In this document: positions 58,286 to 64,000 of the stretch, piece after piece
Position numbering within the stretch: the stretch's first letter is position 1
Layout of the letters: each line of letters opens with the position of its first letter
Origin: Epilithonimonas hungarica
GTDB taxonomy: Bacteria; Bacteroidota; Bacteroidia; Flavobacteriales; Weeksellaceae
Assembly: GCF_900102265.1 (NCBI RefSeq)
Contig: NZ_FNBH01000002.1
Coordinates: forward strand, 744,001 to 808,000
Direction: 5' to 3'
DNA: 64,000 bases
Translations under genes and position numbers: made by a program
Notes under the pieces: generated by a model
Seen by the model: only the letters and a program-made list of their open reading frames with translations
Databases searched by the model: none
What the model was told of the DNA's origin: nothing

Positions 58286-59332
58286 TTAAGAAAATGATAA
58301 GCTTATACCTAATACATCCGTTATTTTGGTTCGAGCGGCTACATAACCTGGAAAATTTATTGGTTCGGTAGTCCCTGATATTCTTATTCTTTTATTATTA
58401 GGAGTCTGCAGTATTACATTATCCACCTGATTAGCAAAATCTATCAGGAGTTGCGCCGCCTGATCTGATGATAGTTTATAAATTACCGAGCTTGATTGAC
58501 AAATTAAATAATCTATTTTAGAATCAGGAGTATCAGATATCAATTGAGGGAAAAAAGCACCTCCCGTATAAATAACTCTATTAATATTATTTAAGAAAAT
58601 TCCTATTCTATACTTATTCTGCTTAAAGAAATCTGCTAAATCTACTGTCAATGAAGTCATTTGAGTAATACTTAAATAATATAGGCTATCAGGTAAATTG
58701 GCAAATATATTTGGGGTATATGAATTGTATCCTTTGAGTATCAAGGATTTTAAATTACTGGTTGCTAATGACTCCAGATTACTCCATACTCCTGTCCCTA
58801 ACTGAAAATTTAAATTTGAGATTTGAGGAATATTTTCCAAAAATGCAAAATTAGGAGTTTGAGAAATATTTGACACATAAGTTACCAATGAAGGGAAAGC
58901 ACTTAAAATATTCAGCTCCATTGATTGTATTCCTGCACCTGTTCTTGATACGGTCAGAGTTGTGATATCATCTATTTTTGATAAATGAAATCTGTTGTTT
59001 AAAAATGTTTCAAAAACAATTCCATTTCCTGGCCCATTATTATCCAGATTTATATTAACGTTTTTAGTGATTGAATTTGTTGAATTGACTCTTTTAAATA
59101 ATTTAGAATTATTACCTATTTGGTAACTTCCAATTATATAATCCAATGTTTTATCAAAGGTTAATATTAAGTCACCAGCAGTATTCCTATCTGTTGTATT
59201 TACAGTAAAAGACAATTGTATGTCTGCATTGGCAAAACATATTTTATCTGCAGATGTTCTTTTTTGTATAACTCTATTATCTAAAGATATGCTCTTAGAA
59301 ATCATATTATTTTTATCAACTAAACTCATCAT
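58286..59332 (-). CDS. Fibre-like leucine-rich protein, module B
   Basis: A 348-aa protein without signal peptide. The first ~150 residues are beta-rich (DIQLSFTVNTTDRNTAGDLI); the middle has LRR-like segments (ENIPQISNLNFQLGTGVW, ATSNLKSLILKGYNSYTPNI, LPDSLYYLSITQMTSLTVDL). It ends ARTKITDVLGISLSFS. The start overlaps the 107-aa gene by four bases (ATGA). It is the counterpart of the 309-aa protein of module A. Confidence 0.7.
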   Translation of the reverse strand: MMSLVDKNNMISKSISLDNRVIQKRTSADKICFANADIQLSFTVNTTDRNTAGDLILTFDKTLDYIIGSYQIGNNSKLFKRVNSTNSITKNVNINLDNNGPGNGIVFETFLNNRFHLSKIDDITTLTVSRTGAGIQSMELNILSAFPSLVTYVSNISQTPNFAFLENIPQISNLNFQLGTGVWSNLESLATSNLKSLILKGYNSYTPNIFANLPDSLYYLSITQMTSLTVDLADFFKQNKYRIGIFLNNINRVIYTGGAFFPQLISDTPDSKIDYLICQSSSVIYKLSSDQAAQLLIDFANQVDNVILQTPNNKRIRISGTTEPINFPGYVAARTKITDVLGISLSFS

Positions 59333-59652
59333 GGAATAATATTAAAAGTTTTGACTGCGTTTTTTTGCTCTACGCTCAACTCATTCCAAACTGCTGTTGT
59401 TACAGTCCATTCCGTCAGCTGAACACCGTTGAATAAAGCTCTCTGAATTTCTGTCCCGGTAGACAATCCGTTACTTGTCTGCACATAATAATTTCCTGTT
59501 TTGATACCAAGATTATCCAATTGAGCCAAAGTCGGCGGATTTTGAGTTCCATATACACATTCTCCCAGGCGATCTATTAAATGATAAAATTGTTCTTGTG
59601 TAGGTTTATCTCCTGTTTCGAAGTAAGTTTTCAGTTCTGCGTTTGTTTTCAT
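59329..59652 (-). CDS. Fibre-adaptor-like protein (ETGDKPTQ motif), module B
   Basis: A 107-aa protein starting MKTNAELKTYFETGDKPTQE followed by QFYHLIDRLGECVYGTQNPP. The N-terminus is paralogous to the 144-aa protein of module A, but the C-terminal part differs (VQLTEWTVTTAVWNELSVEQ). It lies 20 nt downstream of the 53-aa gene and overlaps the 348-aa gene. Confidence 0.72.
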   Translation of the reverse strand: MKTNAELKTYFETGDKPTQEQFYHLIDRLGECVYGTQNPPTLAQLDNLGIKTGNYYVQTSNGLSTGTEIQRALFNGVQLTEWTVTTAVWNELSVEQKNAVKTFNIIP

Positions 59653-59672
59653 AAATGTTAAATTTTAAAAGG

Positions 59673-59834
59673 TTAATAAATAATATCATTCTCAAAGTCC
59701 TCCCGGAAGAAATGTTCTATCTCGTCCAGATCATAGCCGTAGTCCGGTTCTTCGTTTTCGATATCTTCCCAGTCTATACTGTAAATAGCATCTTGCGGGA
59801 GTTCTTCGGATATGTTGTCTGTTTTGTTTTCCAT
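59673..59834 (-). CDS. Small acidic 53-aa protein
   Basis: A 53-aa protein starting MENKTDNISEELPQDAIYSI and ending FREDFENDIIY, with a strong excess of Asp and Glu. It is the first gene behind regulon site 3. The segment before its ATG resembles sequence in the leader of module A, where the corresponding gene has been lost. No family recognised. The start is preceded by AATATAAT; coding potential is supported by the clean frame, operon position and spacing of 20 nt to the next gene. Confidence 0.65.
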   Translation of the reverse strand: MENKTDNISEELPQDAIYSIDWEDIENEEPDYGYDLDEIEHFFREDFENDIIY

Positions 59835-59944
59835 ATTATATTTTGCGTTTGGGTAATAGTGTTCCTTGTAAGCTTTTTATGGCTAACATGAAAGTTGATT
59901 TTTGAAAAGTGGTTGATTATTTAATTAAGGCCTTAATTATAATC

Positions 59945-59979
59945 CAAAAGTAGTGGGTGCTAACGCCAAAACTTGACGT
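59945..59979 (-). promoter_or_regulatory. Regulon site 3: dyad plus -7 element for module B
   Basis: Dyad ACGCCAA / TTGACGT (one arm mismatch, 59963-59979), 14 nt, then TACTTTTG (59945-59952) on the minus strand. It lies about 110 nt upstream of the 53-aa gene. Confidence 0.82.
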
Positions 59980-60036
59980 AATAAAATTTATTTTTTGCTT
60001 TCATCATTTGTTCGTTTTTTCTCTTTTTCTATGGAT

Positions 60037-60071
60037 CAAAGATATTTTGCAGTGGCGACAAAACTCGTCGT
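60037..60071 (-). promoter_or_regulatory. Regulon site 4: second dyad promoter upstream of module B
   Basis: Dyad GCGACAA / TCGTCGT (60055-60071, imperfect), 14 nt, then TATCTTTG (60037-60044) on the minus strand. It starts 2 nt after the patatin stop codon and is in tandem with site 3, about 90 nt apart. Confidence 0.78.
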
Positions 60072-60072
60072 G

Positions 60073-61110
60073 TTAAATTTTATTTTTAATTAATTTTTCG
60101 GCGATCTCATTTAGAAGTGTACTGTTTTCCTCGACATAGCTTAGACCAGCCTGTATCAGTGCTTCCAGGTTTTTTTTCTTCACGTTGTCCATTTCCGGAG
60201 ATGCGGATCTAAGTGAAGGATTGATCCTGTAATAATTCTGCCTGTTGCGTTTCCCAAGTGTCATAAACATCTGGTTCAGCTGATAGTCGACAGTCTCCGC
60301 ATTTGCGGAAAGAAGGATATCTATAATTGGGCTGACCCAAGCCAGTTTCCCTGCGTTCTGATATTTCCTGAAGGGATAGGATCTCATCTCTGTCCCCGTT
60401 CCGATAGAGATGATTATCATATCATTTACAGAAGGATAATTCGGTTTGAAAGGATTTTCCAGAACATTGGCAAATGCGACCTTCCTGGCTTCTGCATAAG
60501 CACATAAAGTTGGATTATTGGCAAAAACGCCTCCATCTATCAAACTGAAGATCTGCCCATAAGATGATCTGATCTGAACCGGGGAAAAATAAGTTGGAGC
60601 CGCCGAAGTTGCCCGACAAATGTCCCTCACAAGGAAATTCTGTTGGCTCTGTTGTGCATTGATCGTATTGAACAATTTGGCCTTCCTGTTTTCTATATCA
60701 TAACTTGTAATAAGAGAAGGTTTTATAAGATCTCTTAACTCCAGGTCACCAAAAAAATCTCTCAACTGTCTTTCAAGGTTATCCTGAGAAATTTTCTCGC
60801 TGAACAGACCGAAAGGATTAATAAGACTTTCCCAAAGTGAAACATTGAAGATATCCTCCCCCTTTTCCGTATAAAGGTCAAAGGCTTTTTGGATAGAATA
60901 TTTGGCTTTTCTATTTCCGTCAGGATAAAGTAAGACAGACGCCAGAATCCCGCCTGTGCTGCTTCCTGCGATCATGTCAAAATAATCTCCGAGTTTTGCA
61001 TTTGGATGGTCTTTCTGTTGTAAAAGCTCTTCAAGGTAGCGGAGAACGATGCAAGAGATAATTCCTCTAATGCCACCACCGTCTAACGATAATATTGTGA
61101 TCTTTTTCAT
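60073..61110 (-). CDS. Patatin-like phospholipase
   Basis: A 345-aa patatin-fold lipid acyl hydrolase. ILSLDGGGIRG is the oxyanion hole, AGSSTGG the GxSxG nucleophile elbow, and LIDGGVFANNP the catalytic Asp (DGG). All catalytic parts are intact. There is no signal peptide or membrane helix, so it acts on membranes from the cytoplasm or after lysis or injection. The closest look-alikes include CapV-type effectors, but no cyclic-nucleotide synthase is nearby. It has its own regulon promoter (site 5) and is followed by sites 4 and 3. The regulation shared with an endolysin-like gene points to membrane attack during lysis or as an effector. Confidence 0.88.
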   Translation of the reverse strand: MKKITILSLDGGGIRGIISCIVLRYLEELLQQKDHPNAKLGDYFDMIAGSSTGGILASVLLYPDGNRKAKYSIQKAFDLYTEKGEDIFNVSLWESLINPFGLFSEKISQDNLERQLRDFFGDLELRDLIKPSLITSYDIENRKAKLFNTINAQQSQQNFLVRDICRATSAAPTYFSPVQIRSSYGQIFSLIDGGVFANNPTLCAYAEARKVAFANVLENPFKPNYPSVNDMIIISIGTGTEMRSYPFRKYQNAGKLAWVSPIIDILLSANAETVDYQLNQMFMTLGKRNRQNYYRINPSLRSASPEMDNVKKKNLEALIQAGLSYVEENSTLLNEIAEKLIKNKI

Positions 61111-61129
61111 TTGCTTTGATTTGATATCA

Positions 61130-61164
61130 CAAATGTAGATGCGGGTAACGACAGAACTCGACGT
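61130..61164 (-). promoter_or_regulatory. Regulon site 5: dyad plus -7 element for the patatin gene
   Basis: The most diverged dyad, ACGACAG / TCGACGT (61148-61164), but with the same layout: 14 nt, then TACATTTG (61130-61137) on the minus strand, 20 nt before the patatin ATG. Confidence 0.75.
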
Positions 61165-61177
61165 GACAAAATTTATT

Positions 61178-61678
61178 TTAAAAAATTATATACCCTCCTT
61201 TATCTTTCGGAAGTTTGATAAGGTTTCTCCAAGTAGTTTTGATCTCTGAGGTCTTTGTTTTGATTGATCTCTTTTCGAAATGAGGAAGGTCTTTGAAGGT
61301 TTTCCAATTTCCACCCCAACTCCAACCATGTTTTGCGAATACCTTGACACACTCGTACCAGTCAGCTACTTTATCATTATCCCAATCCTTCGCAGTGTCC
61401 CAACTCACCGTTTTTCCATCAATGATAAGGCAAATATCGACTGCCAATCCGTAATTATGAATGCTTTGTCCCGCTTTTGCATTGGTTACTTTTTTACCGG
61501 GTTTTGTGCGACCGATCGTATACAGCTGGTCTTGCTCATCAAAAGTTCTGAAGCCTTGGGTTATTCTAATCTTTGCCCTTCCTGTAAGTTCTTTATCACA
61601 ATCTTCAATGATTTTAATGACCTCCTCTCTCACTTTTGGATGAAGTTTCTGAATTCTTTGTTGTGTAATTTTATCCAT
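61178..61678 (-). CDS. Endolysin-like M15 peptidase (L-alanyl-D-glutamate endopeptidase type)
   Basis: A 166-aa enzyme starting MDKITQQRIQKLHPKVREEV. Zinc and catalytic residues of M15: QSIHNYGLAVDI (His and Asp ligands, SxHxxGxAxD) and LPHFEK (His ligand with neighbouring catalytic residues). IRITQGFRTFDEQDQLY is the usual YRS-like substrate strand. It resembles CwlK and phage T5-type endolysins that cut peptide stems of peptidoglycan. There is no signal peptide, as in phage endolysins, so release would need membrane damage. The frame is open back to 61753, but that passes through the regulon dyad and a terminator, so ATG 61678 is the start. It is controlled by site 6. Confidence 0.88.
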   Translation of the reverse strand: MDKITQQRIQKLHPKVREEVIKIIEDCDKELTGRAKIRITQGFRTFDEQDQLYTIGRTKPGKKVTNAKAGQSIHNYGLAVDICLIIDGKTVSWDTAKDWDNDKVADWYECVKVFAKHGWSWGGNWKTFKDLPHFEKRSIKTKTSEIKTTWRNLIKLPKDKGGYIIF

Positions 61679-61696
61679 ATTGATTCTCTTTTGGGA

Positions 61697-61731
61697 CAAA
61701 TCTAATAAGGCATAACGCCAAAACTTGGCGT
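61697..61731 (-). promoter_or_regulatory. Regulon site 6: dyad plus -7 element for the M15 gene
   Basis: Dyad ACGCCAA / TTGGCGT (perfect 7-bp arms, 61715-61731), 14 nt, then TAGATTTG (61697-61704) on the minus strand, 19 nt before the ATG. Confidence 0.85.
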
Positions 61732-61751
61732 AACAAATCAAATTTTTGAGC

Positions 61752-61783
61752 AAAAAAAAGAACCTCTAAAAAAGAGGTTCTTT
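61752..61783 (-). terminator. Terminator of the T9SS-secreted protein gene
   Basis: On the minus strand AAAGAACCTCT / AGAGGTTCTTT 11-bp stem with a 5-nt loop followed by a T run. Confidence 0.9.
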
Positions 61784-61809
61784 ATATGAATCTGAAGTAA
61801 GAATGTAAG

Positions 61810-62631
61810 TTATTTTTTGATTAATTTTCTGCTTACAGTTCCTGTTTTAGTTTCTATAGAAACAGTATAGACTCCATTTTCAAGATCAGAGATATCGAAT
61901 CTATTATCAACGGCTTCCAATTTGGATTTCACGACTTTTCCTGAAATATCATACACCTTAACAGAAACAACATCATTCGCATTATTAATAATGAAATAAT
62001 CTGAAGTCGGGTTAGGATATACTGTCATATTTTTTTTGTTGACATCATTTACCGCCATTAATGGTGTAGCAGTAACAGCAATATCGTCTACACTTAAAAC
62101 ATTACCATTTGTATAATCGTTGACCCATGATAGATAGATCGTCTGCCCAGCATAGGCCGAAAGATCTACGGTGTATGGCGTGAGATCCGCTATAGGAGAA
62201 TTGACCGCATGGGCAACTGCCAATATATTTGTGAAAGAAGCTTTTGCAGTATTAGTCGTAGAGATCTTTACTTTGAATCCATCATCATATGGGCTAACAT
62301 CACTTGATCTGGCAAAAAATTCCAGAGAAATTGTTGAGTTTGCTGGTAAGGTAATAGAAGGCGTAATCATCCAACGATCAGCAGGAGCTACAACCGTAAA
62401 CCAAGAAGGAGCACTGGCAACGGTGTTACCACTTTCCGAAACCCAAGATATAATATTCCATGCTTTAGGAAGCATTGTTGCATATGTCCCAAATGGTGTG
62501 TTTGCATCATTATATAATGTCCAGCCGGCACCTTCCAAATCTGTGGTCTCTTCAAAACTTTCTGTAAAAACAGAAGTTTGGGCTATTCCAAAAATTGGTA
62601 AAAATAAAGCAGTCAGTAGAAGTTTTTTCAT
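61810..62631 (-). CDS. T9SS type A sorting domain protein with choice-of-anchor J-like domain
   Basis: A 273-aa secreted protein. Signal peptide LLLTALFLPIFGIAQ. Residues ~20-190 are a beta-jelly-roll of the choice-of-anchor J type (SVFTESFEETTDLEGAGWTL at the start; PADRWMITPSITLP; LSVDDIAV). Residues ~200-273 are a type A T9SS sorting domain: MTVYPNPTSDYF, VKVYDISGKVV and ENGVYTVSIETKTGTVSRKL. It is exported by the type IX system and probably attached to the cell surface. It is monocistronic, with terminators on both sides, and marks the end of the toxin island. Confidence 0.9.
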   Translation of the reverse strand: MKKLLLTALFLPIFGIAQTSVFTESFEETTDLEGAGWTLYNDANTPFGTYATMLPKAWNIISWVSESGNTVASAPSWFTVVAPADRWMITPSITLPANSTISLEFFARSSDVSPYDDGFKVKISTTNTAKASFTNILAVAHAVNSPIADLTPYTVDLSAYAGQTIYLSWVNDYTNGNVLSVDDIAVTATPLMAVNDVNKKNMTVYPNPTSDYFIINNANDVVSVKVYDISGKVVKSKLEAVDNRFDISDLENGVYTVSIETKTGTVSRKLIKK

Positions 62632-62663
62632 AATATTTTTTTTAAAAATTTTAAATAAAGATA

Positions 62664-62693
62664 TAAAAAAAGCCGTAGAAAAATCTACGGCTT
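62664..62693 (-). terminator. Terminator of rplY
   Basis: AAGCCGTAGA / TCTACGGCTT 10-bp stem with a short A/T loop; on the minus strand it is followed by TTTTTTTAT. Confidence 0.9.
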
Positions 62694-62719
62694 AATATTA
62701 TAGTATAATAATTTAATTA

Positions 62720-63352
62720 TTATTCTGCAGAAGTCGCTTCCGGAGAAGCATCTGCTACCACTTCTTCTTCTTCGTCATCATCTTGTCCTGCTGCTGCATT
62801 TTTGCTAGCATTTCTAGACATCTTAACAGCAACTACTACTGCATTGTCCGGGTGCATGAAAGAATATTTATCATTTTTAAGACTTTCTACATAGAACTTG
62901 TTTCCAATCTTAAGCGGTGTAATATCGACAACGATCTCGTCTGGCAAGTTAGCAGGGATAGCCTTTACTTTTAGTTTTCTGTAAGTTTGTCTTAGAACAC
63001 CTCCGGCAACAACACCTTTAGAACGTCCTGTGATTCTTACAGGAACTTCCATGATCACAGGCTTATCATCAGACAGCTGATAGAAATCAGCGTGGATAAT
63101 TCTGTCTGTAATTGGGTGGAATTGGATATCCTGAAGAACAGCAGGGATTGTTTTTCCGTCAACCTCAATAGATACCGTGTGTGCTTCAGGAGTATAAACC
63201 AATCCTTTGAAGGCTTTCTCTTCTGCAGAGAAGTTCAAAGGAGTCTCACCTCCGTAAACAACACAAGGAACTAATTCAGCATCACGTAAAGCTTTAGTAG
63301 ACTTTTTGCCCACGCTTTCTCTTTTTGTACCTTGAATTGTAATAGATTTCAT
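62720..63352 (-). CDS. rplY: 50S ribosomal protein L25 / general stress protein Ctc
   Basis: A 210-aa long-form L25 (TL5/CTC). The N-terminal 5S rRNA-binding domain (~1-92) shows [20 protein letters not shown] and [11 protein letters not shown]; the C-terminal beta domain (~95-185) shows [19 protein letters not shown] earlier and [16 protein letters not shown] later. The last ~30 residues are acidic ([21 protein letters not shown]). It binds 5S rRNA in the large subunit. It has its own -7 element at 63378-63385 and follows prs in the usual Bacteroidetes order. Confidence 0.95.
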   Translation of the reverse strand: MKSITIQGTKRESVGKKSTKALRDAELVPCVVYGGETPLNFSAEEKAFKGLVYTPEAHTVSIEVDGKTIPAVLQDIQFHPITDRIIHADFYQLSDDKPVIMEVPVRITGRSKGVVAGGVLRQTYRKLKVKAIPANLPDEIVVDITPLKIGNKFYVESLKNDKYSFMHPDNAVVVAVKMSRNASKNAAAGQDDDEEEEVVADASPEATSAE

Positions 63353-63377
63353 TTTGTATAAAATTATTTTAAGGGTG

Positions 63378-63385
63378 CAAAGATA
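63378..63385 (-). promoter_or_regulatory. -7 element for rplY
   Basis: Reads TATCTTTG on the minus strand in the 43-nt gap between prs and rplY, 26 nt before the ATG. Confidence 0.6.
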
Positions 63386-63395
63386 TTAATTTTTT

Positions 63396-64000
63396 TTAAA
63401 TAATAAACTTCTCACTTATAGATTTGTGCTCGTGTACCATATTCATTACATCGGCAAACAATTCGGCACAGGAAAGCACTCTGATCTTTGATGATTTCTC
63501 TGTTTTTTGTGGAATCGAATCTGTCACAATCACTTCTAATAATTTTGAATTTTCTATATTTTCATAAGCTTTTCCGGAAAGAACACCGTGGGTTGCCATT
63601 GCTCTTACAGATTTTGCGCCTTTTTCCATCAAGATGTCAGCTGCTTTACAAAGTGTACCTGCTGTATCTATCATATCATCAATAAGGATCACGTTCCTGT
63701 CTTTAACGTCACCAATTAGGAACATTTCTTCTACTACGTTAGCTTTTTTTCTTTCTTTATAACAGATCACCACTTCTGCCCCAAGATGTCCTGCATAATT
63801 TTTCGCTCTTTTTGCACCACCCATATCTGGTGAAGCAATCGTCAAATTATCAAGATCTAGAGATTGGATATATTTTACAAAAATCGTAGAAGCATACAGA
63901 TGGTCAACAGGAATCTCGAAGAAACCCTGGATCTGATCTGCGTGAAGATCCATTGTCATAATTCTAGTCGCTCCCGCTGCAGTCAAAAGATTCGCAACCA
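63396..64000 (-). CDS. prs: Ribose-phosphate pyrophosphokinase, 3' part only
   Basis: The C-terminal ~200 residues of PRPP synthetase; the gene continues beyond the right edge (the frame is open to 64000: VANLLTAAGATRI). TMDLHADQIQGFFEIPVDHL is the family signature with the ribose-5-phosphate/Mg-binding region, VILIDDMIDTAGTLCKAA the PRPP-binding loop, and RAMATHGVLSGKA the following conserved segment. It makes PRPP from ribose 5-phosphate and ATP for nucleotide, His, Trp and NAD synthesis. The N-terminal ATP-binding part is outside the window. Confidence 0.96.
   Translation of the reverse strand, partial: VANLLTAAGATRIMTMDLHADQIQGFFEIPVDHLYASTIFVKYIQSLDLDNLTIASPDMGGAKRAKNYAGHLGAEVVICYKERKKANVVEEMFLIGDVKDRNVILIDDMIDTAGTLCKAADILMEKGAKSVRAMATHGVLSGKAYENIENSKLLEVIVTDSIPQKTEKSSKIRVLSCAELFADVMNMVHEHKSISEKFII

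Noticed and set aside
60073..61110. Patatin as a CBASS (CapV) effector
   Set aside because: No CD-NTase, Cap2 or Cap3-like gene lies in the neighbourhood, and its promoter belongs to the toxin-island regulon.
45010..61753. Prophage or contractile injection system
   Set aside because: Fibre-like and endolysin-like genes are present, but no integrase, terminase, portal, capsid, sheath, tube or baseplate gene was found in the window.
61679..61753. N-terminal extension of the M15 peptidase
   Set aside because: The added 25 codons cross the dyad, the -7 element and a terminator; the family begins at the ATG at 61678.

Overview
The window is a chromosomal segment of a low-GC member of Bacteroidota, most likely of the Chryseobacterium clade (Flavobacteriia, Weeksellaceae). 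The main clues are alternative complex III (actABCDEF), gliding lipoprotein GldH, a probable type IX secretion protein PorD, a T9SS type A sorting domain, BamD/RpoZ/CoaBC/PorD/RecN gene order and many Bacteroidetes-type -7 elements (TAnnTTTG). No tRNA, rRNA, transposase or CRISPR array was seen.

Layout. 0-3 kb: 5' part of pepT (cut by the left edge), a GC-rich structured intergenic element, HMG-CoA lyase, an OsmC-like protein without the family cysteines, a DUF59 metal-sulfur assembly factor and a DEDDy exonuclease. 3.1-11.6 kb: the act operon on the minus strand. 11.8-24.8 kb: SPOR protein, membrane protein, a 21-nt tandem repeat, SelO, PBP1A, GldH, RicT-like protein, FadL-type porin, SGNH lipoprotein, Rrf2 regulator, TadA, CoaX. 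24.9-30.8 kb: M1 peptidase, a PIN toxin-antitoxin pair with a symmetric operator, GH10 xylanase, M14 peptidase. 30.8-35 kb: a compact ADP-ribose/NAD chemistry operon (KptA, SUKH-like, macrodomain, DUF4291, frameshifted NADAR) next to an NrtR-like Nudix regulator; three copies of one operator sit on both promoters. 35-45 kb: housekeeping genes (lepA, bamD, rpoZ, coaBC, porD, recN, GH3-family enzyme).

45-62 kb is an accessory island. It starts with a WYL-domain regulator and holds a coiled-coil protein, a second 21-nt repeat array, REP-like hairpins, a polymorphic-toxin cassette array (one full-length toxin plus zincin and ADP-ribosyltransferase tips that share one junction sequence, each with an immunity gene), a 1277-aa protein of unknown function, two duplicated modules of fibre-like proteins, a patatin phospholipase and an endolysin-like M15 peptidase. 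Six promoters here share one architecture: a 17-nt dyad (ACGnCAA AAC TTGnCGT, with paired changes between the arms) exactly 14 nt upstream of a TAnnTTTG element. They precede the WYL gene itself, both fibre modules (one of them with two tandem promoters), the patatin gene and the M15 gene. I infer a single WYL-controlled regulon that couples toxins, fibre-like proteins and two lytic enzymes. The spacing equals that of the mycobacterial PafBC (WYL) damage-inducible promoter as I remember it. This is the best candidate for an undescribed system in the window.

62-64 kb: a T9SS-secreted protein, ribosomal protein L25 and the 3' part of prs, cut by the right edge.
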